The notes under the pieces: model-generated | Database searches by the model: none | What the model saw: the letters and a program-made list of their open reading frames with translations, nothing else | Told to the model about the DNA's origin: nothing | Translations under genes and position numbers: made by a program | In this document: piece by piece, positions 12,201-25,400 of the stretch | Layout: every line of letters begins with the position of its first letter | Position numbering within the stretch: position 1 is the stretch's first letter | NCBI GenBank assembly: GCA_022829145.1 | Contig: CM040743.1 | Location: 26,138,646-26,202,645, forward strand | Direction of reading: 5' to 3' | Source: Albula goreensis | Taxonomy: Eukaryota; Chordata; Actinopteri; Albuliformes; Albulidae | Length of the DNA stretch: 64,000 nt

Positions 12201-15200
12201 GCAGGGCAGGTCCCCCAGCAGACACAAGCTACTACATTTAAATTCGAAGTTCAAGCTTTGTTCAAACTGTTTTTTTACAGTTTTTATAGTTCTAAAGCCC
12301 TTTTAGAAATCAGCATTTGTTTGGACTGATTAAATTTTTAGGAAGTTGAGTTTGAACTCGAAATTATGTCGTTCTTGACAGCCCTGCAGCAGACCTGTGG
12401 GAGTGATTTGCTCTAGAGCAGGGGTCTCAAACTCAAATTACCATGGGACCAATGATGATCTTGTCTTCTCATAGGACAGCCCATTCACGTATTACAAAAA
12501 AGTGCAATATTTCTTCAAATGAACATTTTATTTGCATTTTTGTACACCTGCAAAGACTATCAACAACAATAATAGTAATGGGATTATGTTTACTAACTTA
12601 AAAGCAAACTGCACAATAGAATATCAACATAGAACAAATACCTGTGGAGAAAAAAGGGTTAATAGCACATAAAACAAACAATTAAAGCATACAACTGACC
12701 TGGAAATATAGAAGTTCTGAGGAAAACCAGGTTTCTCCAGTATTTTCAGGTCAGTTTTATGTCTTTTATTGTTTGATTGTTTGACCAGGTTTGGTTTTCT
12801 TTGGTATGGTTGTGGTATAACATTGAAATGAAGCATTATCATATTCTCCACTGAAAAAATTGTATGAAAATACATATTTTGAAAAGGGGCATTTTTTGAA
12901 GTATTAGTGATTCGTTTCTTTTGTAAAATTATACTGGCTATATAGTGGTGAACCTAAATATTCAACCTGGTGGGTGAACAAATGAGGCAAATAACCAGTC
13001 CTTCCTGAATGCTAGCCTGGGTGCAAATTTAGCTACACAAACATAATGAGTAAATGCAGCGAGCTGATCATCTTTCATGTGGTTATCTTAATTACAAATG
13101 CAAGACTGTCCAATATTATGGTGAAACAAACAATTTTGTCAATTCATAATTGAATTGAACGAATAATTTTATCAATATCAGGCACAACTTCATAACTTGT
13201 CAAAACAGTTGTATTAGACTTCAGCTTCAGTGTAGAAAATTTAGTTACAGTCATTTCCAAAACATCCTCAGTAGTTGTAAAATTTTTAAAACTTAAATTA
13301 TTGAATCCCCACTTTCTTTGTGAAGTCAATTAATTTGCCAAGACTCTAAGCATTAGGTCATCACTGCATTGTTATAACAATGGGTGCTATGTCAGCTGTT
13401 TAGAACCCATTATTGTGTCAGCCTGGATCAAACTTTCCTGGAGGATCAAATTTCACACAATGCGCCGTTGAATTTGGGCGCTGTTTTGCATATATCAGTA
13501 TTCAACAATTTTACAAAGTGTAATGAGGAAATTAGGCAATCATAATAATTTTAAAAAGAACAAATACACTATATATTTTACATCATGTCGCAGGCTGGAT
13601 TAATTAGGTCTGAGGGCCGGTTCTGGCCCCCGAGTCACAGGTTTGAGTCTTCTGCTCTAGAGTCTAGTGCTATTCAGTTACCCATCAGGGTTACCCTTGA
13701 GTACACCATGTCATTAGCCCAACCCCTCATCCTGCAGGTCACTTCAACAGTATCAGGTTTCGAGCCATGTAATTGTGGTTTTTCAAGTCCAATACTCGAG
13801 TGTGGGGGGGTGGGGGTGGTTTATTGAAAGGAGTGGTTTTTGACTACATGAACTCCTTGCATTTTTACCACAAGAGGGCTTGTGTTTCTGTGCAGGTGAA
13901 AGTGATTTTTAACAAGGCTTGTGGTTCATTGGACCGTGTGTTTTTGTACAGCTGAACATAACTGTTGAAAATGCCTTGTGTTTCTGTGCAGGTGAAAGTA
14001 TCCGAGTCTGTCACTGACGTGGAGCTGCAGGGGCTTACACCAGACACAGAGTACACAGTGACTGTGTACGCCATGTATGGCGAAGAGGCCAGTGATCCTA
14101 TGACAAGCCAGGAGACCACGTGTGAGTGTTCTTCATCTTTTAAGCATTTCTCTAGTTCTTTGACATAGGTAAGTTTGGAAGTTATGTCGCACATGATTTA
14201 ACACATGGTTGTCTAACTGAAGGTCTGTTATTCATTATAGTTTCATGATATGCATTCCAGGACACATACTCTTAGGTGTATGTATCTAATTGTGTTTTAT
14301 AGAAAGGGGACAAGGCAGAAAGGAAACAGCAAAGTAGGACAGTGGAACATAGCAAAGAATGTAGCAGCACATGCAATTGCAATACGATTAGTTTGTTAAA
14401 TAACCAGTGTGTTGGCAGCAAGTTGCCTTCATCTGAGTTTTGCTGTGGATGTATTACAGATTTAATGCATACATTGTTTAGAAGCATATATTGAGTTAGA
14501 GCCATGATGTGGGACTGCATTCTTTTCTAAGTGCACAGACCACTGTCTGCTTGATTCCTATAAATCTTCTGTTAAGGTCAAAGATGGGTCTCTTTTGCCT
14601 GTGGGTGGCTCATGCAGTTAAACATTTGTTTGGAAAGCAGGCATGAACTCTACAACTGGGTGTTTGAGTCCTAGCTGCACCATTGCCAGCTATGGCTGGA
14701 GTAATGCACTGGCAATGCAGTAATTGGTTCAACCTTGCTGGGGAAAAGAGGGGTCAAGTTTGTCTCATCACTCTCTATTTCAGTAATCGCTCTCTCCCAC
14801 CAATTAACGACAAGGGCTTGTCATTTGCCTGAGTCAGAGGGAGAAGGTTGCTGCATGAGCCTAAACAGTTTGACTAAGGTTGTGTGAGAAAAGCAGGAGA
14901 AATAAAACAAATGAGAAAAAAGATGTTTCTCTTAAAATGGGGGTTTATGACCTGGTTTTTGTTTGAATAAATAAAACAAAGCTCTAAAGCTGAGTGTGAA
15001 TAATGCCCCTTCTCTCCCAAAACCTCTTCCTTTTTGAAGATGTTTAATAATTAAAGCAGTGAAAGGACATGCATCTGTTCTAGAAAAAGCAGCCAACATA
15101 AAAAAGAAGCAGAGCAAAAGTTTTGTGAAAGGAGAGAGGGTGGAGTATTTTTTTCTTGTGAACCTTCTCTTGTGAACACTTGATTTTTTTTCCATAGTGC

Positions 15201-18200
15201 CGTTGATGCCGGCACGTAACCTGCAGTTTTCTAATGTGGACCATAGCTCAGTGAAGTTGAACTGGGATGCAGCATCCAGGAAGGTCAAAGGTTATCGCGT
15301 CATGTATGTCAAGACTGATGGGGTTCAAACCAATGAGGTGAGCTGAAACGGAAATACCTTACTGTCCATCAAGGGTGGATATGACTGCCCCATCCTCACA
15401 CTGTGCAAGCACTCACACTCTTTCCCATGGTGTAATGTCTATGTAACAGAATATAGTGGACTCAAACAATCTATTATGGTTTGAAGAAATGCTGTATAAT
15501 GGTCTTTTGTGGTGTGAGTGATATCTATGTATCTAACAATACTATGTCCTACTACATCTTCTGTGGTATAATATTTTTATATAAAAATAAAGTAATATCT
15601 GTGTAGCAGAGTGTACTCATGCATTTTACCATTTTGTGATCTAGATGGAAGTGGGTCCAATCAACGAAATGCTGCTCCGGAATCTGACTTCATTGACAGA
15701 GTACACGGTGGCCATCTTTGCCATCTATGATGAGGGCAAAGCTGAGCCCCTCACTGAGAGTTTCACCACCAGTAAGAGCTTTTTACATTACATTACATTA
15801 CATTACATTAAAGGACATTTGTTAGACACTCTTATCCAGAGCTACTTACAAGGCAAAGTGCATTAGAATGGTACAAAAAGTGCAAAGATAACCCTACAGA
15901 GGGGTAAAGTCCCAAGTGCCAAAGGTAATTGAATAGATTAGGACTCCCCTACCAACTATCTAAAGATAAAGTAAACAACAATCTAGGTTAGAAACAAATC
16001 AAACTTAAAACAAGAGGAATAAGGGTAGAGATATTACAAAGAGAAAGGGAGGGGAGGGGAGGGGAGAGGTGCAGCCTGAAGAGGTGAGTCTTCAGTCTGG
16101 GCTTGAAGGTGGCCAGTGTCTCTGCTGTTCTGACTTCCACAAGAAGGTCATTCCACCACCGGGGGGCTTGCACAGACAGCAGACGTGACCTTCTTACTTC
16201 CTGATAAAGGCACCGTGTCTGACATATAGACCATTCAATCAATCAGTCTTTGTATAACGCTTTTCATACAATGCTTTTAACACAAAGTGCTTTGCAGATA
16301 ACTGAGATAAGAGATTAAAGAGGCATTGAGCAGAAACGACTGATTTAGAGATTTTAGCTACAAATGAGTGTGCGCTGCGTCATCGCTCGTAGCACCTTAG
16401 TGTCATTCTCTTGAGATTCGCTTCTTAGAGAGAGAAACTTATGGGTATCACTGGCATTGCAAATTAAGTAAAAGCCATAGCAAATTAGAGTAAGTACTAC
16501 CCAAACAGAAGGTGCCAACTAATGCATTAATCATATCTATTAACACGTGTGTCTAATACGAGCAGACATATATTTTGAGCTCACCTAAAAAGGCAGAACT
16601 TGCAAATGAACTGCGGTAAATGATTTATACTGTGCATCCATCTAAACGCTATTTAAAGTTTGTTGAAAATAACTTGGGCCAGACACTAACACTTCCAAGC
16701 AGTGTGAGGGACAAGATCAGTATTCCAGACCTTTTTGTTTTGGTCCCACTGTGATTTTTTCATCTGACCCCCAGAGATCAGTGATTTCCTGACCTGAGCC
16801 CACAGAGCACTAAAGCAATGCTAAACCCAGCATACTTCCACCATGTTCAGAGCTGACTAGACTGCAAAATGAATATCTGATGCACAGTCCAGTACCATGG
16901 TTTGAATTGCATCTCTTTGAACCAAACCCCTAGGTTCCATATAAAAAAACTTTAATGCAACTCTTCCTTGTTACTGACATTGAACTGATACTGACAGTTG
17001 AGCTAGTAACTTCCCATTGAGACACCTGAAGAGCTGCAGAAGGTTGTGACACTTCACTTGGCAGTGCTTAGCTTTAAGCAGCACTGAGAAGGGTGTGATT
17101 CAAAAGCCTGAAGCTCTAAGATGCTTATTTTCTGCTCCATTCCAAACCTGGATGCTTTGGGTTCTGTGATTTATCTGCTCTGGCCGTGGGGTTTTCACAG
17201 TTGTTAGTCAGGGATCAAGTAAGGTTTGTTTCAAAATTTTTGTCCTGAATCAACATGATTACACACTGATTCATTTCAACCGGGTGGGGCATAAATTCCT
17301 CTAGCATTACTTCTCATGTATCTTTTGCATGTTGGTTCTCTGTTGGTGTGATGTCAAATCCTGATTCTGACAGTGATGACTGCCATTCAGAACATCTTTT
17401 AGTGGCCCATAGACACCCTTTGCCGCTCTGCTTCATCATGTAGTGGCCATGAAGTGTAATGGTTGCATATCCCAAGTGGTGGGGGTATAGTGAAAATATG
17501 GTAGCTAGCTGCAACCTCTTTGCTAGACACACTTGCTAATTTGTTTTCTGCCAAATATAACATTGTGGCATTTGGGGAGGATAACAAAACTTACAAAAAA
17601 TAATGTATTATGTTTACTGGACTCTTGGGCTAATTATAAGTTTTTCTTCACAAACACATTTTTAAGTTATTTCCAACCAAAAGTTACACTGAATTTTTTT
17701 TTTTGAGGAACAAAAGTAACAGTTGAATTTTAATGAAACTTAAGAAGCTTTAGTTCAAGGTCCAGTTCACGTGTTAATCTTGTGGATTCTGTCATGTGTA
17801 ATGAGGCACTTGTTTCTTATTCAGAGGCAGTGCCAGAACCTGTAGACCTCAAGACCAGTGAGGTCTCCACAGACAGCTTCCGGGTCAGCTGGAGACATTC
17901 GGCTTCGGACATAGTGCTGTACAGGGTGTCCTGGACGCCCACAAGTGGGGGCGACACCAAAGAGGTCAGTCCTGGCCCTACCACTGTTAGGGGGAGTGGA
18001 ACAGTATAGGGTGGTTAGGAGGACTGTTTTGATGCCTGCCATGTCAACATGCACCTTGAAACCAAACTGAAAGCATACTTTCTAGCCTCCCAATCTGCAA
18101 AGAAAATGCCTTGGTTTCAACAAACAATTTCCCTTAATTCGGGATGAATTCAAGTGTTATTTTTTTCTCACAAAGTCTGGCAAATGAATTCTGAACTTTT

Positions 18201-19413
18201 CTGTTTGCGAATGCAAATAATTTAACACTTGACCACCGCTGTTCTTTATGGACAACTGTCGATTTGGATACAGGCCATTACCCAGTATAATTCAAACATA
18301 GCACTGTAATGAATGTTAAACATGCTCAGGTTCCCTCCAGTACTGCACGTTAGGATTGCTTATTGCTATGTTGTCGAAGCTGGCAGTACTCCCAGTTCTA
18401 TGTGTCCACTCTGCAGTACCTGCTGCTGAAAGAGGGGTGAGCATGGGCATGTGAAACTCCCAATAAACCACAGTATAGCCCCAGATTTAGAATTCATCTG
18501 CACGCCTCCGAAGCAAATGGACTAGTGGTCAGGCTGGCCTCAGTGCGTATTGGCAGCAGCAATGCTGAACCCTGTTGGAGAGATAGCGTTTGTCCAGAGA
18601 GCCAAGCCACAACCCCACACATAGCCCCCTGTCTGGAGCGCACTGGTAGCACAACATGTCATGTGATTTGTTGCAGCTGTGCTTTATAGATAGTGCTTTG
18701 GTTCGATATGTTTATCGAGAGCCACCAGAGCAGAAAATGACAGGCGAGGCAGGATATTCCATTGCTGTGAATCGAAGCGGCCTGCTGAACTCCAGCACAA
18801 ATTTCTTTTTGCTAAGAAAGATTAGAAGACGCACAGATGCCAATGCACCGTTCTGCTAACTTTTATTAAAACACTATGATGTGTTTGTGTGGGTACATGT
18901 ACATGTGTGCATGTGTATGTGAGTGTGTGTGTTTGTGTGTATGTGTGTGTGTGTGTTTGTAAGGTTGTGTATCTGTGCAATATGTGTGCATATGTGTCTT
19001 TGTGTTCTGTGCTGTACTATGTGTGTTAGTGCATATCTGTGTTGGTTTGGAAATGTGTGTGCAGATATTCTTAATGTCAAATGTCATGCATATTTCAATG
19101 ATTTTGTATGCCAGTGAAGTGACCTATTGCAATTCCTCCATCTCTCATTTGTTGTAGATGCTCGTGAATGGAAATCTCAATACCTTCTTTTTGACTAATT
19201 TACGGCCACTCACAGAATATGAAGTGTCCCTTTCTGCCATCTTCAGAGACGAAACTGAGAGTGATGCTGTTGCTGTTTTGGAAACAACAGGTTTAAGAAA
19301 TGAGCTTTGATCATATCAGGATAACATTTTCACATTTATCGTAATGTTTTGTTATCTTACATTTTGATAATTACTATGAATGTCTTTATGCTTAACCAAA
19401 CTTATAGATATAC

Positions 19414-19470
<57 letters not shown>

Positions 19471-22400
19471 ACATGTTACTGTATTTTGCATGAGCTGAGT
19501 AGCTCCTTATCCATTATAAGGTATTTGGTTGGAGAATAATTGGAAAAAGTTGTTATTGTAAGATTTAAAACTCAGATGTGTAACCATGATTTTTCCTTTT
19601 ATTTAAGTGGCTAGAACAACAACTGTGGCTACCACTACAGCAGGTATAGATATTTTAATTACTTTTTTTCCCTTTTTTTTTCTAAAAGTGCATGTAAACT
19701 TGGTTTTACTATAAGGCATACACTACTGTGGGCCGGTTTAAGCCTATTCCTTGACTAACATAAAAACTCAATGAAGATCTTAGTTGAAAAAGTTCAAGTC
19801 TAGGTCTAGGTTTCATTAATGTCCAGGAAACAAGCCTTAAATGTTATTGTAATTGTTCACCACAATACAACATATATTAGCATTATATGGTGGGTTTGCC
19901 GCTATACCACATTTTATTTGTGTGCCTGTGCTTTATGTTGTGTAGTGTTGCATCACATATCTGTGTGTGTTTGTCAGCGAATGACAATGTATGTTACCTG
20001 CGTATCTTCCCTAGTGGTGCGCCTGGGAGTCAAGAACATGTTGATCAGTGAACAGACCACCTTCAGCATGCAGGTGTCCTGGGAGCTGCAGGACCCCAAT
20101 GTGCGTCAGTATCGGGTGTCCTACATCACCGCCAGGGGGGATCGCGCAGAGGAAGCAGTAAGCCTACCCTTCATCACTCTGCCCATTCCTCCTCCTCCTC
20201 CCTGTTTAATGCCATCCCCATGCCTTTATTTGGATTTAGGCCATGTCCACTCTGAAAAGCTGTTTACAGTTTGCAGGTTAGAGGAGATCCATCCACTGAC
20301 AGTTTTCTCTTTCAGTTGTCAACAGCACTGTTACTGTGTTATTCAGTCGCTATTTGTAACTTGCAAGCTTATTTTCTGTGTTGATAAAAATGATTTAAAA
20401 ATGTGTCTGTTTGTAAAAGAGTGAATTTAGATGTAAGTTTCGATACATAGAAGTTTTATTGTCATTCTAAAATCAAACGGTGTTGCTTCTCTGATACGCA
20501 AGGCTTTTCCTGGAAGACTGTTGGAAAAATGTGAGAGCGTGGGACCTAGCTCTAAACATGATGCAAGGCTCTGACAACATGAAAGAATTTACTTCTAAGA
20601 TGCACAAGTCATTAATCTCACTGGAATGGAGCCAAATAGATAAGGAATTTCAAGGGGCACACATACTGTACTTATTATGGCTGTAACATTTAATGCACCC
20701 TCTCCAAAAAGAGTTTGATTTTGTGGAGTGTTATCTGTGATTATGAACTCAGTGTTTTTGGTCATTGTGGCCAGTGTCATTACTTTTACTCCATTCCCTC
20801 ATGAGAAAGTGTTAACAGTCTAAGAATGCAAATCTGGGTAATGGCTGCTGAGACTGGCACCAGCATGTTTCAGCACCACAGACCTGGTGGACAGCCTCAC
20901 TAATAGGAGCTCAGAACAGGACAGTCCATCTCCAGGGTGAAGCTCAACTGTTTGAACAGGGTTTAATTTGGTGTGTATTGCGAAGGCCTGATCAGAGGTA
21001 GATTGGTTGCAGCAGAAACTATGAATATTTTATGTGGGACCCATACATTAAAAATCTCATTTCAAGCAATTAAATTGCATTCAGTGTGATCCTGGTCCGG
21101 ACAACCTGAAAGCGATGTGACTGCTTTCACCCAGAAATGCCACACATCTTTTTATTATTGATTTGTCAAGCTAAATACGCCAGTTTGTCATGATTGTGAT
21201 AGGAAAGGCTAGAGACTGCATGCTTGGAATGCAAACAAAGGAATGAAACCAGGAACATCTAAAATGCAGAAACAGTAGCAAATCTTCCAGTAAATATTCC
21301 AGTATATTACCTTAGAACTACAGAATTCAACTATAATGAACTTATATTGTAGTGTCTTGGCCAATATATTTCATGAATGAATGAATAAGAAATGAGTACA
21401 TACTTATTCTACTTTTTTGGTTTCTTTTCTGAGATCCTTCCAAATGCATTAATTAATGCATTAACTGCTTTGCCACACTTTTTGTTATTCCAAAAACAGA
21501 CTACACTGCAAATGCAGCAAAAGGTTCTTGTAACAATGCTGCAGCAATGCTGTAATGCAATAACACTGGCACAACTTTCCAAAAAACCATCTGAGATTAT
21601 GTATTATGCTGTTGATTGGATATCAGACAACAGATGCTCGCTGTCACAAGAGTGGCAGCATCTGCTGTACTTTTAGAGGACTAAAGCAAAAAGACAGAAA
21701 GCTACATACTGACAATCTACCTAGCTGCAGCAAATATGTCGTGTACACGACAATATTTTCCTAGTTGTGTGTGCTATGTTTGTCAGTGGAATCAGTTTAG
21801 TTGTCTGTAATTATGGAATGCTGCCAAACTGTTACAATAAACATTGCTGTCATAAAAGCATTTTTCAATGCAAGTACAAGAGTGAAAGATAAAGTCTACA
21901 TGTTTACAAGTTTACTGTGCATATAGTAACATAAAAGGCCTATTGTATTTTGAGTGATGTGATTGATGCCTGTTGCCTGGGAACAATGTGGCATGTCAGG
22001 ATAATTCTCACATTTCCCAAACAAGTGATCTGTTTAAGGTGACAAAGGGAGGGCCAGTTGCCATGGTAAATCCCTTCACTGTCAGGAAAAGGAGAGAAAG
22101 TTGACAGGAGCTCTGTGGAAATGGCAGTAACTAGAGAAATCCAAGAATGAGCAGCTAATTTATGGAAGTTACAAACAGGGAGTAAGAGACCAATTTTCTT
22201 TTATTGTGTATATTTGTCAGCACAACTGTTCCTTTACTCACATTAAGCCAAGCAAAAAACAAAACATAATAGTTAAACAATAGAAAGATTTTTTCCCCTC
22301 AGTAGAACAGTTGGATTCCTGGAACATTTCTCCTCGATCAATGGCATGTCAGCAGTTTAGATTATGATTGAAGTGCAAGTCCCCCATGCGTTCTCACCAA

Positions 22401-25400
22401 ATCCGTACTCAGGAAACCCTAGCAAGTTGGTGAACCTTGAGCCCTGTATCACGGATGGAGGGAGAGAGCTGAAGCCTGACCTGGTTGCCATGGTTACCGT
22501 AGACTCTCACAAGGATTTCCATTGCCATTCAGGTCCTGGTCCCCAGCCCAAAGAATACCCTCCTCCTGCAGCCCCTCCTCTCCGACACTGAGTACAAGGT
22601 GACGGTCACACCCATCTACGGCGATGGAGAGGGCCCCAGCGCTGTCCGTATGGGCAAAACCTGTGAGTGCTCCTTACCCACCAACCACTGGGCTGGACAA
22701 GAATCTCACAGAAACGTCCAGTTTTGTCTTTGTTTATTCAATCACCCTTAATTTCCTTAATCTGTGCTTACAGAGTAATGTAATCAGAAAACAAATATTA
22801 ATTATGGACAAAATAATACTTAAACCCAGGCAACAGTCTCTCTCAGTTGTAGCCCTTGTTTTTCAATAACAAGCTACTGCTGTTGTCATGAGCAAGTGTA
22901 GAGGTTCTAAAAATTAAACAACTAACACAGCTGTTTACTTTTCTTTGACAACAGAAAAAAAAGAGAAAAGAGATGATAAATTAAGCTTTTAATCTCACTC
23001 TTAACTGGGTTTGTGTATAGGTAGCTATTGAGCATAAATGAATGGTGCTTATGTACACATATGTAGCCTGTAATTCCTAAAATTATTTTTCTTCTGAAGA
23101 GAAAATGTACAGTCTACTTAGCATTTTGGGTAACTGAGGTGTTGTTTGTCCGTCCTCTTCCTGTCTGTGTGTAGTGCCTCTGTCTGCTCCTCGGAATCTG
23201 AGGGTGTCTGAAGAGTGGTACAACCGTTTCCGTATCGCCTGGGACACGCCCCCATCACCAACCATGGGCTACAGGATCGTCTACCAGCCAATCTCTGGCA
23301 AGCATTAGAGCAACTTGCCCAGATACAGCACCTTCATGTCATACGTCAATAGATTTCTGACACATTCTTTGCATTTACAATATTAAAGTTGCTCTGAAAG
23401 GAGCTGAAACTGTGAGGGGTGTATGTGAGGAAATAAAAGACATCAGAGGTTAAGAACAGGCCTCAAACGTTGTTGGACAGAAGAGCACCAATTTGTGATC
23501 TGAGTCAAAGTTTAAATAGAGTCTTTTGTCTTGGGAGGGATACAACTGTGAGTAGACTATTAGTTAAAGCCATTGTTTTTAATGAACAACTACTTACACA
23601 CACAAATAAAGCCCTGTATTGCTTGAAAAGGGAGAAGAGGCCAAAAAGACACATTGGTTGCTCACTAATTTCTAGTTAGAACTAGTAGAAGGCTGTCTCT
23701 TGTTCATTGAGAACAGGGGGCACCAAAAAGCAGTCATTTGATGACTTTGTGATTGCCTGTAATCTTTAATATTTACCCAAGGCTATTAAGAGGGAATAGT
23801 ATGATTAGGTGAGGCTGATGGAGGTGTGATGGAGTTCTGCTGTCCACAGCTCCAGGACCTGCCCTGGAGACCTTTGTGGGAGATGATGTCAACACCATGC
23901 TGATCCTGAACCTGTTGAGCGGGACTGAGTACAGCATCAAGGTCATATCCTCCTACACTACAGGCTCCAGTGAGGCACTGTCCGGCAAGGCCAAAACACG
24001 TGAGTTTATGGCAGAGCCAAAACATTCCCAGCCAGCAAGACACGTGACCATGCCAACATTCATAAAGCATCTTACCGCAGGAGTAATGATGTGTTATTAG
24101 TTTTGCCTTTTAGTTCATAATCGATGAGTGAGGGTATGGACAAGAGAAACCTGATCCTAGACACTCCTGTTTAATTTTTATTAATGACTGTTGGCCTGTT
24201 TGGCTACAACATCACAACGAGAAGCATGAAACATGCATTCTGTGAGTAACGCAACAGATGGTTTGACAGCATCTATTTCAAACCATTTCTACAGTCATAT
24301 TAAAAAGAGGGCTAAGGTGTAGATTGTCTGGTAAAAGACCTGTGCAGAAAGCCGGAAGAAAATCAAAATCATAAAGCACAAGAAAGTGTGTATTATTATT
24401 GCAATAATAATTCACCTGAGAAGTTTTTTGTTGCGTTCCAAATGTCATATCATATTAATATTAATATCAATATAATATTATATAATAATACCTGACATTG
24501 TAACAAACAAACTGACATTGTAACTTTTCATAAATCTGGGTGTGTCTTATTTCACTATAATTACTCCTATCATAACATGTCAGCGGTTTAGATTATGACT
24601 GAAGTACAAGTCCCCCATGCGTTCTCACCAAATCCCCACTCAGGGAACGCTAGCAAGCTGGTGCAAGTTAGCAAGTTGCTTATCTGGACACCATCACGGT
24701 GTCCAGATAAGCAGCTCTCTCTTATCTTTGCTGCCAATTTACAGTAATTGAGATCCTCTTCTGGTGAATGCTAGCAGTTATCTGGTATTTATACATGCCA
24801 TCAGAGTAATCACATTTTATGCATGGATTTTATATCACTAGGTGAATGACAAAGTAAGACAGATATTCCTATCAAAAGAGAAGGGATAAGCTCTCTCCAA
24901 ATCCTCTAGCTGAATGTCAAAACAGCCATGTGTCCCAATAGTCTGCAAGCACATATCCTTAATTAACTGAATTCAAATAAACAGATCTCCAGGAGCTTGT
25001 CTGTGAAATTATATTGAACTTGAACTTGATATTAGTTCTAAGCCTCTTTAAAAGTATATGGAATTGAACTACTAGGAAAACATATCATCAGATATAGCAG
25101 GCTCATTCCAGTAAATTATATATTTTACCCGTATGTATGTTATTAATGAGATGCATGCATATTGTACATTTTCATGTTCAAATAATGTGTAGTAATTAAT
25201 TCTACAGTGACCCTCACTGGTTATTCCAGATAGGATTACATCCCTTTATGCATATATACTGTTCATTAAAATACATTGCCTTATGTTTGTGTTTAATCAA
25301 GACTTCTTACCATTCAATCAAGTGTTTAAGTACTCATCTATCCTTTGTATAAAATGATATTTCTATATTGCATGATAGGTCAGCTTGTTGTTCTCTTCTT

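Noticed and set aside
13144-13329. Minus-strand frame inside the hAT element as transposase
   Set aside because: It faintly resembles hAT-type sequence but lacks any catalytic or dimerisation motif that I can recognise.
18866-19157. Open frames rich in His/Thr or Cys/Val on both strands
   Set aside because: They are products of a TG/CA simple repeat; the same applies to 31969-32335 and 58209-58421.
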